64,000 nt of DNA. It comes from Eublepharis macularius (lineage: Eukaryota > Chordata > Lepidosauria > Squamata > Eublepharidae). Below, in pieces: positions 29,330-39,536 of this stretch; position 1 is the stretch's first letter, and every line of letters starts with the position of its first letter. A program made the position numbers and the translations under genes. The notes beneath the pieces were generated by a model. That model was not told the DNA's origin. It did no database searches and saw only the letters and a list, made by a program, of their open reading frames with translations. The stretch lies in assembly GCF_028583425.1 (NCBI RefSeq), contig NC_072798.1, positions 12,402,501 to 12,466,500 on the forward strand. Direction: 5' to 3'.

Positions 29330-29609
29330 CCCATCACATTTATTGAAATGTCTTTGAAATCAACTGTGCTGACTCACCTTGTGTAATCTGCTTTGAGAGT
29401 CAGTGAGCAAGACCCACTACAAAGAACGCAAATAAATCAGTCCTTGGGAGGATAGCTCCATAGAACCTCCATGTCCAGAAGCAGTATATTTGAGTACTGA
29501 ATTGTAGAGAAGGCCGGCTGTCTTTACAAGTTGCTTGAGAGCTTTCCAAATATAGCTGCCTGGGCAAAGGTTGCCTGTTTAAATCCTTGACCTTATGAAA
29601 TAAGGATCA

Positions 29610-29800
29610 GGTTGTTGCCAGGTCCAGGTTGAGATATGCAGGGGGGGGGGCTGCCTGTGACGGGTGGAGTTGGGGAGGAAAGGGACCTCATGGAGTATAG
29701 GGACATACAGTCCACCCTCTAGAGCAGCCATTTTCTAAGGCTTGGGAGGAAATTCCAGAACATCTCCAGCCACCACCTGGAAACTGGCAAGCTTAACTCT
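29610..29800. mobile_element. hAT-type MITE, family E (decayed)
   Basis: GTTGCCAGGTCCAGG ... CAGTCCACCCTCTAGAGCAG ... CACCTGGAAACTGGCAA, reverse orientation, with a poly-G expansion near 29641. Confidence 0.6.
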
Positions 29801-29879
29801 GAGCAGGTGCAAAGTGCATTCCTTCCCGCTCAGAAATTCGGAAGGCTAGTGGAAGAATCTCTACTGACTTCACACGAGC

Positions 29880-30400
29880 CACCTTAAAGGGCTCTCCTGC
29901 ACGCCTTCAGCACGCACGTGTGAAAACCAAGACACGCGTGTTTGTACACGCAGGCTGGTACCAACTTTTCGAACCGGTCTACGGCCAGGCGAAACAGGCC
30001 GACTGGCAGCCTGTGACGACAGGCCAGCTTGCCGGTTCACCACTAGCGAAACGAGCGGAGATCATCTCCGACGACGACCCGAGGCCGACGCGCAATTTGC
30101 GCTGGGAAACGGGCCGGCGCTTCAAAGACACCGCAGCGGATCCAAAGCGCTGCAGAAGGGGAGGTGCTCCCCCGCCTGCCTTTGTGACGTTCGCATGCAA
30201 AACACCCGCGAACAGCCGGCCAATCAGGAGTGGGCCTGCGCCGGAGTATTTATAGCTCCTATTTAAAGAGCCCTGGGGAGCCGCGCGCCTTGGCTTGGCT
30301 TCGCCGGGTGGTGCCCGAGTTGCAAGGCGATGCAACGCACACGTGCAGCTGGGCGAACGGGGAGGGGAGGGAGAGCTAGAAGCGCAGAGGAATCAGCTCT
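29880..30400 (+). promoter_or_regulatory. CpG-rich candidate promoter
   Basis: CpG is dense here against a CpG-poor background. The plus strand has, in order, TGACGT (30185-30190, CRE-like), CCAAT (30220-30224), TATTTATA (30247-30254) and TATTTAAA (30260-30267). This spacing suits a start near 30275-30295. Downstream the first ATG (30333) opens a short frame of about 45 codons rich in Arg and Ala, likely a 5' leader. The segment is not part of any repeat family seen here. The gene it would serve is not identifiable from the window. Confidence 0.6.
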
Positions 30401-30545
30401 GGCTCTTCTGTCCGTTTCTGGGAAGGGAAGAAGAAAACAAAAATGCTTCCTCCCCTCGCCTCTTTGAGTTCATCTTTCTTTCCTGGGAAAGAATAGGGAG
30501 GAACTGGTTGAAACTTATTCTTACACGCCCAGGGTAATGCCAATT
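30290..30545 (+). other. Possible first exon of an unidentified transcript
   Basis: Purine-rich sequence downstream of the candidate TATA boxes, with a weak donor-like CCCAGGGTAATG near 30528. No conserved coding sequence is visible. It may be the 5' leader of a gene or of a non-coding RNA. Confidence 0.3.
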
Positions 30546-30759
30546 GCCACTTTGGGGTCCGGAAGCAATTTTCTCCAGGCCAGTTTGGCTAGAGATCCTG
30601 GAGGTGTTTTGCCTTCTGGGCGTGGAGCAGGGTTACTGGGTGCGTGCGTGCGGCAGGGGGAGGAAGTTGAGAATTTCTTGCATTGTGCAGGGGTTTGGAC
30701 TAGATGACTCTCGAGGTGCCTTCCACCGCTTTGAGTCTATGATTGAAGTGGCTTCGCCA

Positions 30760-30948
30760 GATTTAGGATCACCAGCACTAAGTTGGGAATATTCCTGGAG
30801 TCTGGGAAGAGCAGTGTTTGGGGGAAGGGCCTCAGTGGGGTATAATACCCTACAATCCAGCCTCCAAATTTGGGGAACTGCCGTTTGGAGATCAATTAGA
30901 ATTCTGGGAGATCGCCAGGTCTCACCTGGAGGTTGGCAAGCATGCACA
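30760..30948. mobile_element. hAT-type MITE, family E (decayed)
   Basis: Reverse-oriented: CTAAGTTGGGAATATTCCTG ... CCTCAGTGGGGTATAATACC ... CACCTGGAGGTTGGCAAG. Confidence 0.65.
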
Positions 30949-31004
30949 GATTTTATCCATTTCAGAAATCAATTGCATCAACTATTATAGGGATTTTTGT
31001 GCAC

Positions 31005-31195
31005 CGCTGTGACACAGTGGTTAGTGCTGGAAGACAGCTGGGGACTCCTGGTGCAATTTGCTGCTAAGCTCACCATCTGACTTTTGCCATCACTTCCCTT
31101 TCTTAGCCTGCTTTGCAGGGTTGTTGTAGGGGAAAATAGAGGGCCATCTACATCCTTTTCTTGAGCAGAGTGGGATAAAAATGTAACCTATAGAT
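31005..31195 (+). repeat. MIR-like SINE
   Basis: GCTGTGACACAGTGGTTAGTG head, then TTAGCCTGCTTTGCAGGGTT, GTTGTAGGGGAAAATAGA and a GAGTGGGATAAAAATG tail. Confidence 0.55.
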
Positions 31196-31438
31196 ATTTT
31201 GAAATAATTTTTCCCTTGCTTTTTTTCTCTGACTTCCGCCCCCCCTTCTTTCTTGTTAATCATTCTTCAAGTTCCTGTTTTTTTAAAATAAAAAATAGTC
31301 TATTCCAGCTTCTGTAAAGATCTCCACTCTAGTCCCTTTTCCAGCTGCCTTATATATATTTTTTAGCTCATGACCTTATGAACTGCGACCGGTTTGATTT
31401 GCAACCTGTGTAAGATGTTATAGGTGCATTCAGCAATA

Positions 31439-32061
31439 ATAAAAGAGCAAGAGTCCAGTAGCAGCTATAAGACTAACAAAATTTGTGGTAGGGTATGAGC
31501 TTTTGTGAGTCACAGTTCACTTCTTCAGATACAGCTAGAATGTGAGTTCATCTCTCCATATATCTTGGAGAGAGGAGTAATTTCAGGTGCCTAATGGCAA
31601 TAGCACATAAATGAGAATAGCTAGTGAATGACAATAGCAGGCGTGGTTGGATTAGGTGGAGAGAAATCAGCACTGGTAATCTAGAAAGAGAGACTGTGGT
31701 GAATTGCAACTGATAATGAAGCTCAAGAGTATGCATCCACCTGGATTGAATCAAGACCTAGGCTTCCTGTCTCATAACCAATGCTGATTTCTGCACACCT
31801 ACCGCCCCTCTGCATATCCCAATCACATCTGCTATTGTCATTCACCAGCTATTGTCATTTACCTGCTATTGGCATTCACCTTCTGAAATCACTCTCCCAA
31901 GATAAAATGAGATGGACTCACATTCTAGCTGTATCTGAAGAAGTGAGCTATGACTCACAAAAGCTCATACCCTACCTCAGATTTTGTTAGTCTTATAGGT
32001 GCTACTGGACTCTTGCTCTTTTCTACTGCTACACACTAAAACGGCTACCCATCTTGATTTA
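31439..32061. mobile_element. Large foldback element, family I (full length)
   Basis: 623 bp between a 9-bp repeat TCAGCAATA (31430-31438, 32062-32070). The left arm (AAGAGCAAGAGTCCAGTAGC, GACTAACAAAATTTGTGG, GAGTCACAGTTCACTTCTTC) is complementary to the right arm ending GCTACTGGACTCTTGCTCTT. The inner parts also pair (CTATTGTCATTCAC repeats against GAATGACAATAG). It is the parent form of the shorter family I copies. The right side carries an extra outer segment CACTAAAACGGCTACCCATC, so the ends are not symmetrical. Confidence 0.75.
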
Positions 32062-32324
32062 TCAGCAATACTAAATTATGATGATGGATAAATGAAATTG
32101 CTTATTTACACTAAAGTGAGAGTTCAGGTTGGAGCTTAGACTGTGCCAGGACAGAACTCTGACCTCTGTTATCAGTGCCAGCGATTACCCTTAAAGCAGA
32201 CAACATAAGGGTAAATGGAAGGGCACCCAGAACCTGTCCAGAGTGCATTTCTTTCACCAACAACAGAATATTGCTGTACATCAGGGGTAGAAACAATGGA
32301 TTCCAAATCAGTTTGGGTGTTTTT

Positions 32325-32456
32325 GTAGGGTGGGGGTTGTGGCTCAATGACGGGGCATCTTGGCATGCATAAGGTCCTGGCTACAATCTCCTGTAGCCTC
32401 CAGGGAAAGGGGTCAGGTCGCAGGTGAGGTGACAAGTCTTCATCCATAAGGCCTAG
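32325..32456 (+). repeat. tRNA-derived SINE (type of 58285)
   Basis: GGTTGTGGCTCAATGACGGG head, then CATCTTGGCATGCATAAGG and GGGGTCAGGTCGCAGGTGAG. Related to the SINE at 58285-58725. Confidence 0.6.
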
Positions 32457-32457
32457 T

Positions 32458-33590
32458 GTGTATGTGTGTTATGTGCCATCAAGTCATCTCTAACCTATGG
32501 CGACCCTATGAATGAAAGCCCTCCAAAATGTCCTATCATTAACAGCTTTGCTCAGGTCTTGTGAACTGGAAGACGCGGCTTCTTTTATTGAGTAAATCCA
32601 TCTCGTATTAGGTCTTCCTCTTTTCCTACTGCCTCCCACTTTTCCTAGCATTGTTGACTTTTCCAGATAATTTTGTTTTCTCATGATGTGACCAAGATAT
32701 GAGAGCCTCAGTTTTGTCATTTTAGCTTCTAGGGAGAATTCAGGCTTGATTTGATCTGGTACCCACTTATTTGTCTTTTTGGCCATCTAAGGTTCCCTGC
32801 AAAACTGTCCTCCAGCACCACATTTCAAATGAATCAATTTTCTTCCCTTCAGCTTTCTTCATCGTCCAACTTTCACATCTGGGCTCATTTCGAGGGGGAA
32901 CGCGCAGGAATGCAGTTCCGGCAGTTCCCCAAAGAGGTCACATGTCAGGTGGCCCCGCCCACCTCACTCTCAGCCATTTGGGCCCATTTCAGCCTGGATT
33001 GGGGCCAAAACGGCCTGGATCAGGCTTCTGATGGGTTGTGGATCACTCTCCCACTCAGCAGCAGCTCAATCCTGACCATTTGGGGTCCCTTTTGGGCCAT
33101 TTTCCGCCCCTTTTTGCCATTTTGGCCCCAATTTCGGCCCTGAATGGCCAGGATTGGGTACAAAACAGCCAGAGTAGGTGATGTCAGGGGGTGTGGCATA
33201 TGCAAATCAGTTATGCCAATGACACACTTCTGGCGATGGCAAGGGGCGTGGCATATGCTAATGAGTTATGCTAATAAGTTCCTCCAGCTCTTTTTCTACA
33301 AAATGACCCCTGCACATCCATATGTAATAAGGGGGAATACCATTGTTTGGATTATCTTGATCTTGGTCCCCAGAGAGACATCTTTATTTTTAAGGATCTT
33401 TTCTAGCTCCCTCACAGCTGCTCTTCCAAGTCTCAATCTTCTGATTTCTTGGTTGCAGTCTCCCTTTTGGTTGATAACTGAGCCAAATAATAGAAAATCT
33501 TGAACAATTTCAATTTCCGCATTGTCAACTTTAAAATTGTGTAATTCCTTAGTAGTGATTATCTTTGTCTTCTTGATGTTCCGCTGTGTG
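32458..33590 (-). pseudogene. BovB (RTE) LINE, ORF2 C-terminus and 3' tail
   Basis: A minus-strand frame at 32490-32786 reads KLRLSYLGHIMRKQNYLEKS, then MLGKVGGSRKRGRPNTRWI and FWRAFIHRVAIG. This is the signature end of BovB/RTE ORF2 (LGH..R..SLEK..MLGK..G.RRRGR...W). The 3' end lies at 32458 with GTGTATGTGTGTTATGTGCC. A family A MITE splits the element at 32879-33312; coding homology resumes at CACATCCATATGTAATAAG. Confidence 0.88.
32879..33312. mobile_element. hAT-type MITE, family A (copy 3), in BovB
   Basis: 434 bp from TGGGCTCATTTCGAGGGGG to AAAATGACCCCTG. The BovB 6-mer CACATC appears on both sides, so the usual 8-bp duplication is partly lost at the left junction. Confidence 0.82.
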
Positions 33591-33599
33591 AAAACCTTA

Positions 33600-34285
33600 A
33601 GTTCTGAGGGATTCCAAATTCAGAGCTGTAAGGGAAACCGAAGAAATTCAGCCCTGTGAATTCGGGAGCTCTGTTTTACTGTAGGGCTCCCTCTGAACAA
33701 ACAGACTGGGCCTTTCATTTCCAACTGGTCCGTGTGTTCGCTGCATCCTCCAGTTCCTTCATTCCATTCATTCTTCTCTGATTATATTATCATCCTTCCT
33801 GCACCAACAGCGGTGCTGTAGAAAAAGTTTTGAATAAAGCTGTCACATTACTCGCTTGGCAGGACATTCTGATTATATCACTAATATGAATACAGAAAAA
33901 GAGAGAGAGAGCTCTCCCACTCTTACAGTTAGCTGCATTGGCAATTGAGTGTTTTCCTCTTACGGATTCGTTGGACCCCATATCAGATAATTGAGGGGGG
34001 GACCATTAAGAATAAAGGTATGGCATTCAATCTGCCACAGGTAGAAAATCCCATTGTCCTGTGTTTAAATATAAAGAAGGTGGGAAGAGACTTGGGTGCC
34101 TTATCTTTCATTGAGAACTTCAGACATTCCAGGCCTTCTCAGAGAGTCTGACTAAACATTCCTTGCATCATGTTTGAGTTCACCACAAGGGATTTCTCTC
34201 ACATAAATGCTGCAAGTTCCCCCACTGCTGCTGGACAGAGACAGAACCCTTTCTCCCAAAACTCAAGGAATACCCAGAGGGAAAC
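33600..34285. other. No recognisable feature
   Basis: Unique-looking; nothing assigned. Confidence 0.4.
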
Positions 34286-34289
34286 TACA

Positions 34290-34625
34290 CGAGATGTCCG
34301 GGCGCATGTCAGGCCCTGCAAGATTCTCTGGGTAGTGTAGTCTTACAAAGAATAGCCGCTCGATGCGATTCTCTGGAGGAAGAACGATGGAAGGGATTCT
34401 CTTTCTTGCAAAAAGCTGTTCTGGATTTCCTACCTCCTGTTACGTCTCCTCCATCCTTGAGCTCCCAGAAACCCAAGCTAAGGCTTTTTGCCAGAGAGAG
34501 AGTCCTTCCCATCGCTCTTCCTTCAGTGAAGAATCACATCATGCAGCTGTTCTTTGTAAGACTACACTACCCAGGGAACCTTGCGGGACCTGACATATGA
34601 AGAACACATGTCTGGCATCTCGGGT
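34290..34625. mobile_element. Foldback element, family K
   Basis: The outer arms CGAGATGTCCGGGCGCATGT...GGGTAGTGTAGTCTTACAAAG and CTTTGTAAGACTACACTACCC...ATGTCTGGCATCTCG are inverted copies. An inner pair has GAAGGGATTCTCTTTCTTGC against GCCAGAGAGAGAGTCCTTCC. No coding. Confidence 0.75.
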
Positions 34626-34754
34626 AGCTTGGCTCCCAGTGAAGTTTTTATGCAATACATTCATGACCAGGAAAATATAATATGTCTTCATGTGATGCAC
34701 AGTTAACCTATGGAACTCACTCCCAGAGTCCCATATGGTGCAAGTGGGGTTGGA

Positions 34755-34875
34755 GGAATGTCCTGTCCCTTTAACAGAGGCTTAATGTGTATAAATGGGC
34801 AGGCGATATGCTTTTCATGACATGGAGATAAATATAACATCCCATTAAGTCTCTGTTGAAAGGACAGGACATTTT
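34755..34875. repeat. Foldback repeat, family L (copy 1)
   Basis: AATGTCCTGTCCCTTTAACA then GAGGCTTAATG on the left, with the complement CATTAAGTCTCTGTTGAAAG and GACAGGACATTTTT on the right. Related to 63217. Confidence 0.7.
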
Positions 34876-35130
34876 TATTTATGTTATTTATCGTCTGCCT
34901 TTCTCACTGAGACTCAAGGCACATTACTCAGTGTGAGTCAGCACAGTAAATTTCAAAGATATTTCTGTAAACAATGTAATAGAGTATAAGAGGGTATATA
35001 AATGCAGATTTGCAAAGATTTAAAACCAGCAGAAATCCAATACAGAGTTGAAGAAATCCCAAACACAGCATAAGCAATTCTAAGACTGATGTATTAAACC
35101 AGGATGGAAACTACCCCGTAGGATCATATT
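34866..35130 (-). repeat. L2/CR1-group LINE 3' UTR
   Basis: TTATCGTCTGCCTTTCTCAC and TGAGACTCAAGGCACATTAC followed by GAAATCCAATACAGAGTTGAAG-type sequence matches 7100-7330. Confidence 0.75.
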
Positions 35131-35211
35131 TACGACAACAAACAGAACGGCAACCCTATGGCCGCAAATTCACCAATTCTTTTTCCAACTTAAGCATGCA
35201 TGTTTGTGAGT

Positions 35212-35340
35212 TTCATGTGGGTAGTCGTGTTAGTCTATAGAAGAGCAAAATTTGGGTCTGGAAGGGAGCGTTGATTCTCGAAAGCTCAGTTCTTGGAAAT
35301 CTAGTTGGTCTCTAAGGTGCTACTGGACCCAAATCTCACA
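35212..35340. repeat. Foldback repeat, family I variant
   Basis: CATGTGGGTAGTCGTGTTAG...AAAATTTGGGTCTGG and GTTGGTCTCTAAGGTGCTAC then TGGACCCAAATC form two arms. Confidence 0.65.
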
Positions 35341-35715
35341 TTTGTGAAGTTATTGCAAAAATTACCAGCAAGATAATGTGTGCAAAGTGCTCCCAACATT
35401 CAGTACATACTATTATCATTAAAACAACTGATACGTAAGCTATGACACCAGACTGGTTTTTCCCTGCCCTGAAATCTGAGATCCTTGGAAAAATTTTAAG
35501 AAACAAGACAGGACCTCTTGAAGACTGTTGCTTTGCTAGAATGGGAACCCATGAATAAACTCGGTCATTAGAGGTCTAGGGAACCTTTACCCACATGAGT
35601 CTCAGGTCCAAAATATACATTACATTTGACGTGGGTTGGGACATGGGTGCCTAACCCGACTTGTAGTCAAACATTACAGTGGAAATGAACATGTACCAAA
35701 ATGTGTGAAACATAA
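35341..35715. other. No recognisable feature
   Basis: Nothing assigned. Confidence 0.4.
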
Positions 35716-35945
35716 CATGGATGTTGGCGAAGTGGTTCGGCTGCGAATCAGCACTCTGCTGGTTCGAATCCCACTACTGCCATGAGCTCAGTCGATGGCC
35801 TTTGGCAAGCCACTCCTCTCAGCCCCAGCTCCCCAGCTGCATTGTGAGGATAATAATAACAGTAATTTGTTCACTCCTCTGGGTGGGGCACTTATCTGTC
35901 TAGAAGAGTGGTATATAAGTGCAGTTGTTGTTGTTGTTATTAATC
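35716..35945 (+). repeat. tRNA-derived SINE, MIR-like
   Basis: GATGTTGGCGAAGTGGTTCG head, box B-like TGGTTCGAATCCCAC, CTCTCAGCCCCAGCTCC core and a GTATATAAGTGCAG tail with a (GTT)n end. Confidence 0.65.
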
Positions 35946-36112
35946 TGCCCATCAACGAACAGGCCCTGATTCATGCTCCCTTTTTACAGGAAGTGAAAAC
36001 ATCTGTTGCAAAGTATGGGGCCTTTACAGTTGAAGCCTTGAGGTAATGGATTGGATTCCAGAAGAGATAATTAAAGTAACGTAAGAAGAAGAGCATTGCC
36101 CTGGATCAGATA

Positions 36113-36330
36113 GGCTTTCCAGTCCCCCAGTAGGAGCAGGGGATACCCCACCCCCAGCCTCTGCCTCCCACCACCTCTCGTCTGGCCAGCAGGGGAGGGA
36201 TGTGGGGGGGAGGACACTCCTATGCACTCTGGACCACCCCCACGTTGCAAAGGAATGACGTTATTCCTGCTGCTACGTGGAAGTAGTGGGTCGCGCTGGG
36301 GGCCAATTGATTAAAACTCAGCCGCCAAAT
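36113..36330. mobile_element. hAT-type MITE, family D fragment
   Basis: TTTCCAGTCCCCCAGTAGG, GGGGATACCCCACCCC and TGGCCAGCAGGGGAGGGATG resemble 24600-24690. The right terminus is lost. Confidence 0.5.
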
Positions 36331-36550
36331 TAGTGTATGGCGCCAATTTTTACTCAGTTGGCCTCTGGCACAGCACATCTGCAACTTCACAACCCATTAT
36401 TTCATTCCTGGCATGACATGGGGCTCTCCAGAGCCCGTGCGAACTGCTTGTGTACAAGGAAAATGCCCCTAACTACCCCCACTACCACCCCACCCCCTGC
36501 TTTCACCCCCCAGGGTCTTTTGCACCCCCCAGGGTCTTTGCATCAGACCA

Positions 36551-36554
36551 ATAA

Positions 36555-36615
<61 letters not shown>

Positions 36616-36622
36616 GTCATCA
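36551..36622. repeat. (ATC)n microsatellite
   Basis: About 24 units of ATC/CAT, with one G substitution near the right end. It abuts the next SINE's (GTT/AAC)-type tail. Confidence 0.95.
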
Positions 36623-36862
36623 TATTCTATTTATATACTGCCCTTCAGGACAACTTAATGCCCACTCAGAGCGGTTTACAAAGTATGCTATTATTATCCC
36701 TACAACAAATCACCCTGTGAGGTGGGTGAGGCTGAGAGAGCTCCAGAGAGCTGTGACTAGCCCAAGGTCACCCAGCTGGCTTCAAGTGGGGAATCAAACC
36801 TGGCTCTCCAGATTAGAGTCCTGCTGCTCTTAACCACTATACCAATCTGGCTCTCAGGAATG
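36623..36862 (-). repeat. MIR-like tRNA-derived SINE
   Basis: Minus-strand copy of the same family as 1634-1885 (TATTTATATACTGCCCTTCA to TTAACCACTATACCAATCTG). Confidence 0.8.
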
Positions 36863-36967
36863 CATGTAGACCAGTGCTTGATTCCCATCAGTGATAGACT
36901 GCTTCTGAACATGAAGGTTCTATTTAACTACCATGACTGTTAATAGTCTTCTGTGTGGATGTGCTGT

Positions 36968-37112
36968 TACGCAGGAACCGACTTATGGCGACCCCAGCAA
37001 GGGGCTTTCAAGGCAAGTGAGAAGCAGAGGTGCTTTGCCCCTCTAAGTACTGACCCTGTTTGTTCTGAGAACTGACGAGATTGAGCTATACCACCATGCC
37101 ACCTTCCCTACC
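36968..37112 (-). repeat. 5S rRNA-derived SINE (diverged)
   Basis: GACTTATGGCGACCCCAGCA (tail) and CTAAGTACTGACCCTG with GAACTGACGAGATTGAGCTA (diverged 5S promoter block, minus strand). Confidence 0.55.
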
Positions 37113-37162
37113 ATTAATAGTCTTATTTGGGGCATTAGATCCCGCATAGCAATCTGGAAGCC

Positions 37163-37702
37163 AGTCACAGAATCAGAGAATCACAGGGTTAGAAGGGGCC
37201 ATACAGACCATCTAGTCCAACCCCCTGCCCAGTGCAGGATCAGCCTAAAGCATCTCTGACAAATATTCATCCAGCCTCTTCTTGAAAACTGTCAGTGAAG
37301 GGGAGCTCACCACCACCTCCCTAGGCAGCTGATGCCACTTCTGAACTACTCTGACCGTGAAAAAAAGCTTCCTAATATCCAGCCGGTACCTTTGTACCAT
37401 TGTTTTGGGTCCTACCTTCTGCTGCCAACTGGAACAGCTCCTTGCCCTCCTCCAAATGACAGCCTTTCAAATAATTAATGAGAACAATCATGTCCCCCCT
37501 CAATCTCCTTTTCTCCAAACTAAACATTCCCAAGGCCCTCAGCCTTTCCTCGTAGGGCTCAGTCTCCAGACCCCTGATCATCCTCATCACTCTCTTCTGC
37601 ACCCTCTCAATTTTGTCCACATCCTTTTTGAAGTGAGGCCTCCAGAACTGCACACAATACTCCAGGTGCGGCCTGACCAAAGCAGTATAGAGGTCGGATC
37701 CA
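37163..37702 (-). pseudogene. CR1 LINE 3' end (ORF2 C-terminus)
   Basis: The minus strand reads LYTALVRPHLEYCVQFWRPH, VDKIERVQKRVMRMIRGLE, then LEKRRLRGDMIVLINYLKG and, after a frameshift, RKLFFTVRVVQKWHQLPREV. These are diagnostic CR1 ORF2 blocks. The 3' UTR follows, with GGACTAGATGGTCTGTATGG and terminal ATTCTCTGATTCTGTG octamer-like repeats at 37165-37185. It is 5' truncated and has at least one frameshift. Confidence 0.92.
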
Positions 37703-37990
37703 TCATTCTCTGCGAGTGAACATAAATCCGCTTGCCACTTATGTGGGGTGGGGGCTGGTACACCCAAAGGAGCCTTCTGGACAAACAGGCTTATTTTGCA
37801 GGATCCCTTGTTTCCAAACACCATGGTTGCTTTATTATCAGCCTCTGATTTAAACATAGCCAGCTTTTGGTCTGCTCTTGATGTGGCTGTTTTGGTTTCA
37901 GTTTTGCTTTGTGTTTTTGTAACACTTTGCTGGAAAGGATTTTTAAAATTACTTTTAGTTGGTAAGGTGGTTTAGGATATTTGTGGTTGC

Positions 37991-38148
37991 TAGGGTTGCC
38001 AGTCTCCTGGCGGGGCCTGGAGATCTTCTGGATTTACAACTGATCTCCAAATGACAGAGATTAGATCCCTCCACTCCCGATACCCTGCCCTCTCCAGGGT
38101 CTACCTCCAAATCTCCAGGAATTTTCCAACCTGTGGTTTGCAACCCTA
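37991..38148. mobile_element. hAT-type MITE, family E (short copy)
   Basis: 158 bp, TAGGGTTGCCAGTCTCC to GTTTGCAACCCTA, with a perfect duplication GTGGTTGC (37983-37990, 38149-38156). Confidence 0.9.
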
Positions 38149-38315
38149 GTGGTTGCGGTTCTATTGAAGGCCCATCAGGCATATTGGAGATGCAAGCTAA
38201 AAACGCTGACAATAAGTTAATTCCAACCAAAATATGTGTCCAAGTTATACAGCAATAGCAAAAATGGAAGGAAAGGTGAGGGAAGGCCCCAGGGCATAGG
38301 AACCCCAGCTACTGC

Positions 38316-38427
38316 CAATTCATATGTGCTGTCTCTCCTTACCAGTTTGTCACCTGATCTTTAATACTCTTTAGCGTCACCAGTGTTGGTGGCCATAGGC
38401 TGGTATTGCAGGGGTCGTATGACATAA
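38316..38427 (+). repeat. Direct repeat left of a Sauria SINE (unit 1)
   Basis: About 112 bp (AATTCATATGTGCTG...CACCAGTGTTGGTGGCCATA...GGGGTCGTATGAC) repeated with a few differences at 38725-38836. Both units retain the motif GTTTGTCACCTGATCTTTAA or its one-base variant. Confidence 0.85.
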
Positions 38428-38724
38428 AAGGTAAAGGTAGTCCCCTGTGCAAGCACCGAGTCATTACTGACCCATGGGGGGACGTCACACCACGACGTTT
38501 TCTTGGCACACTTTTTACAGGGTGGTTTGCCATGGCCTTTCCCAGTCATCTACACTTTACCTCCAGGAAACTGGGTACTCATTTTACCGACCTCGGAAGG
38601 ATGGAAGGCTGAGTCATCAACCTTGAGCCAGCTACTTGAACCCAGCTTCCGCCAGGATCGAACTCAGGTCGTGAGCAGAGCTCGGGCTGCAGTACTGCAG
38701 CTTACCACTCTGCACCATGGGGCT
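38428..38724 (-). repeat. Sauria SINE, nearly full length
   Basis: Minus-strand copy with box A-like head (complement of CACTCTGCACCATGGGGC at 38707-38724), box B and a tail in AAAGGTAAAGGTAG. It sits exactly between two long direct repeats. Confidence 0.88.
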
Positions 38725-38836
38725 CAATTCATATGTGCTGACTCTCTCTACCAGTTCGTCACCTGATCTTTAATGCACTTTAGCGCCACCAGTGTCGGTG
38801 GCCATAGGCTGGTATTGCAGGGGTCACATGACGTAA
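38725..38836 (+). repeat. Direct repeat right of a Sauria SINE (unit 2)
   Basis: Second copy of the unit at 38316-38427; much longer than a SINE target duplication should be. Confidence 0.85.
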
Positions 38837-38839
38837 GTG

Positions 38840-39415
38840 GCCAGTAAACTCTGACTTTTCCCTATAAAGCTGGTGATTTGGGGCTGACTCTTCAGTTGAA
38901 GCAAAGATGTCCTCCCTATGTTATCTTAGCATGTGCCTAACGAAATTTGACTCCACAGATAGCAAAAGACAGGTGTTGCTAAGAAACACTGTCCATTCTA
39001 CAGAGTGAAGTGTTTTTTTTCACTCTTATCCCCCTTTTTTGGTCTTTCTACATCACTGGACATCTGTAATATCCAAATAGTCGTAGCGTAACCCAGGGAA
39101 AAGAGAGAGTATGCCTGACTCTTTGTGTGTGTGCTGTTTTCCCACTTACAGCACACAGATGGTCTTTGCTTAACATAGTGAACTGTTGTTCAGCTTAATG
39201 AAGCACACTCTGCAAAATATTGTGAGCTCTGAGAATGAAAAGCCCTACGCAGAGAAGTTCAGATTGTACCCATCGTGATGATAATGTGGCAGCTGCCTGT
39301 ATTTAGTTTAGATACTTAGCGACCATTATTATTTCATTATGGTTTCATTCTGTGCTGCACAGCTGATCAAGAGATGCGTCACTGACGCCGAGGTTTTGGC
39401 CCTCTCTCCTGCTGT
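38840..39415. other. No recognisable feature
   Basis: Unique-looking; nothing assigned. Confidence 0.4.
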
Positions 39416-39417
39416 TG

Positions 39418-39512
39418 TGATTAAGGCTGCAATCCTAAGAACACTTTGGGGGGGCATAAGTCCCATTAAATACAATGGGGTAATTCTGAATAGACCTTAG
39501 AACTGGTCCCTA
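39418..39512. repeat. Palindromic repeat, family J-like fragment
   Basis: GGCTGCAATCCTAAGAACAC...AAGTCCCATTAAATACAATG...TTCTGAATAGACC resembles the J palindromes at 63485 and 63660. Confidence 0.5.
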
Positions 39513-39536
39513 AACAAGGCATTTTGGGATAGGCAG

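Larger units (their letters stand above)
28545..29437 (+). repeat. L2/CR1-group LINE 3' UTR split by two MITEs
   Basis: Pieces 28545-28670, 29090-29148 and 29330-29437 align in order with the intact 3' UTR at 14385-14700: GGGACTATAGACTTTATTAC; TCTGTATTGGATTTCTGCTG; GTGTAATCTGCTTTGAGAGTC with an AAATAAATC tail. Confidence 0.75.

Noticed and set aside
29920..30255. 111-codon open frame in the CpG-rich segment, translated MKTKTRVFVHAG...
   Set aside because: It lies upstream of the TATA and CCAAT motifs, has no recognisable domain, and is explained by low stop-codon frequency in GC-rich DNA.
36551..36622. CRISPR-like or regulatory repeat
   Set aside because: Simple (ATC)n microsatellite in a vertebrate genome; no spacers.
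37372..37857. 161-codon frame as a host gene
   Set aside because: About 105 residues are CR1 ORF2 C-terminus; the remainder is chance extension upstream of the truncation point.
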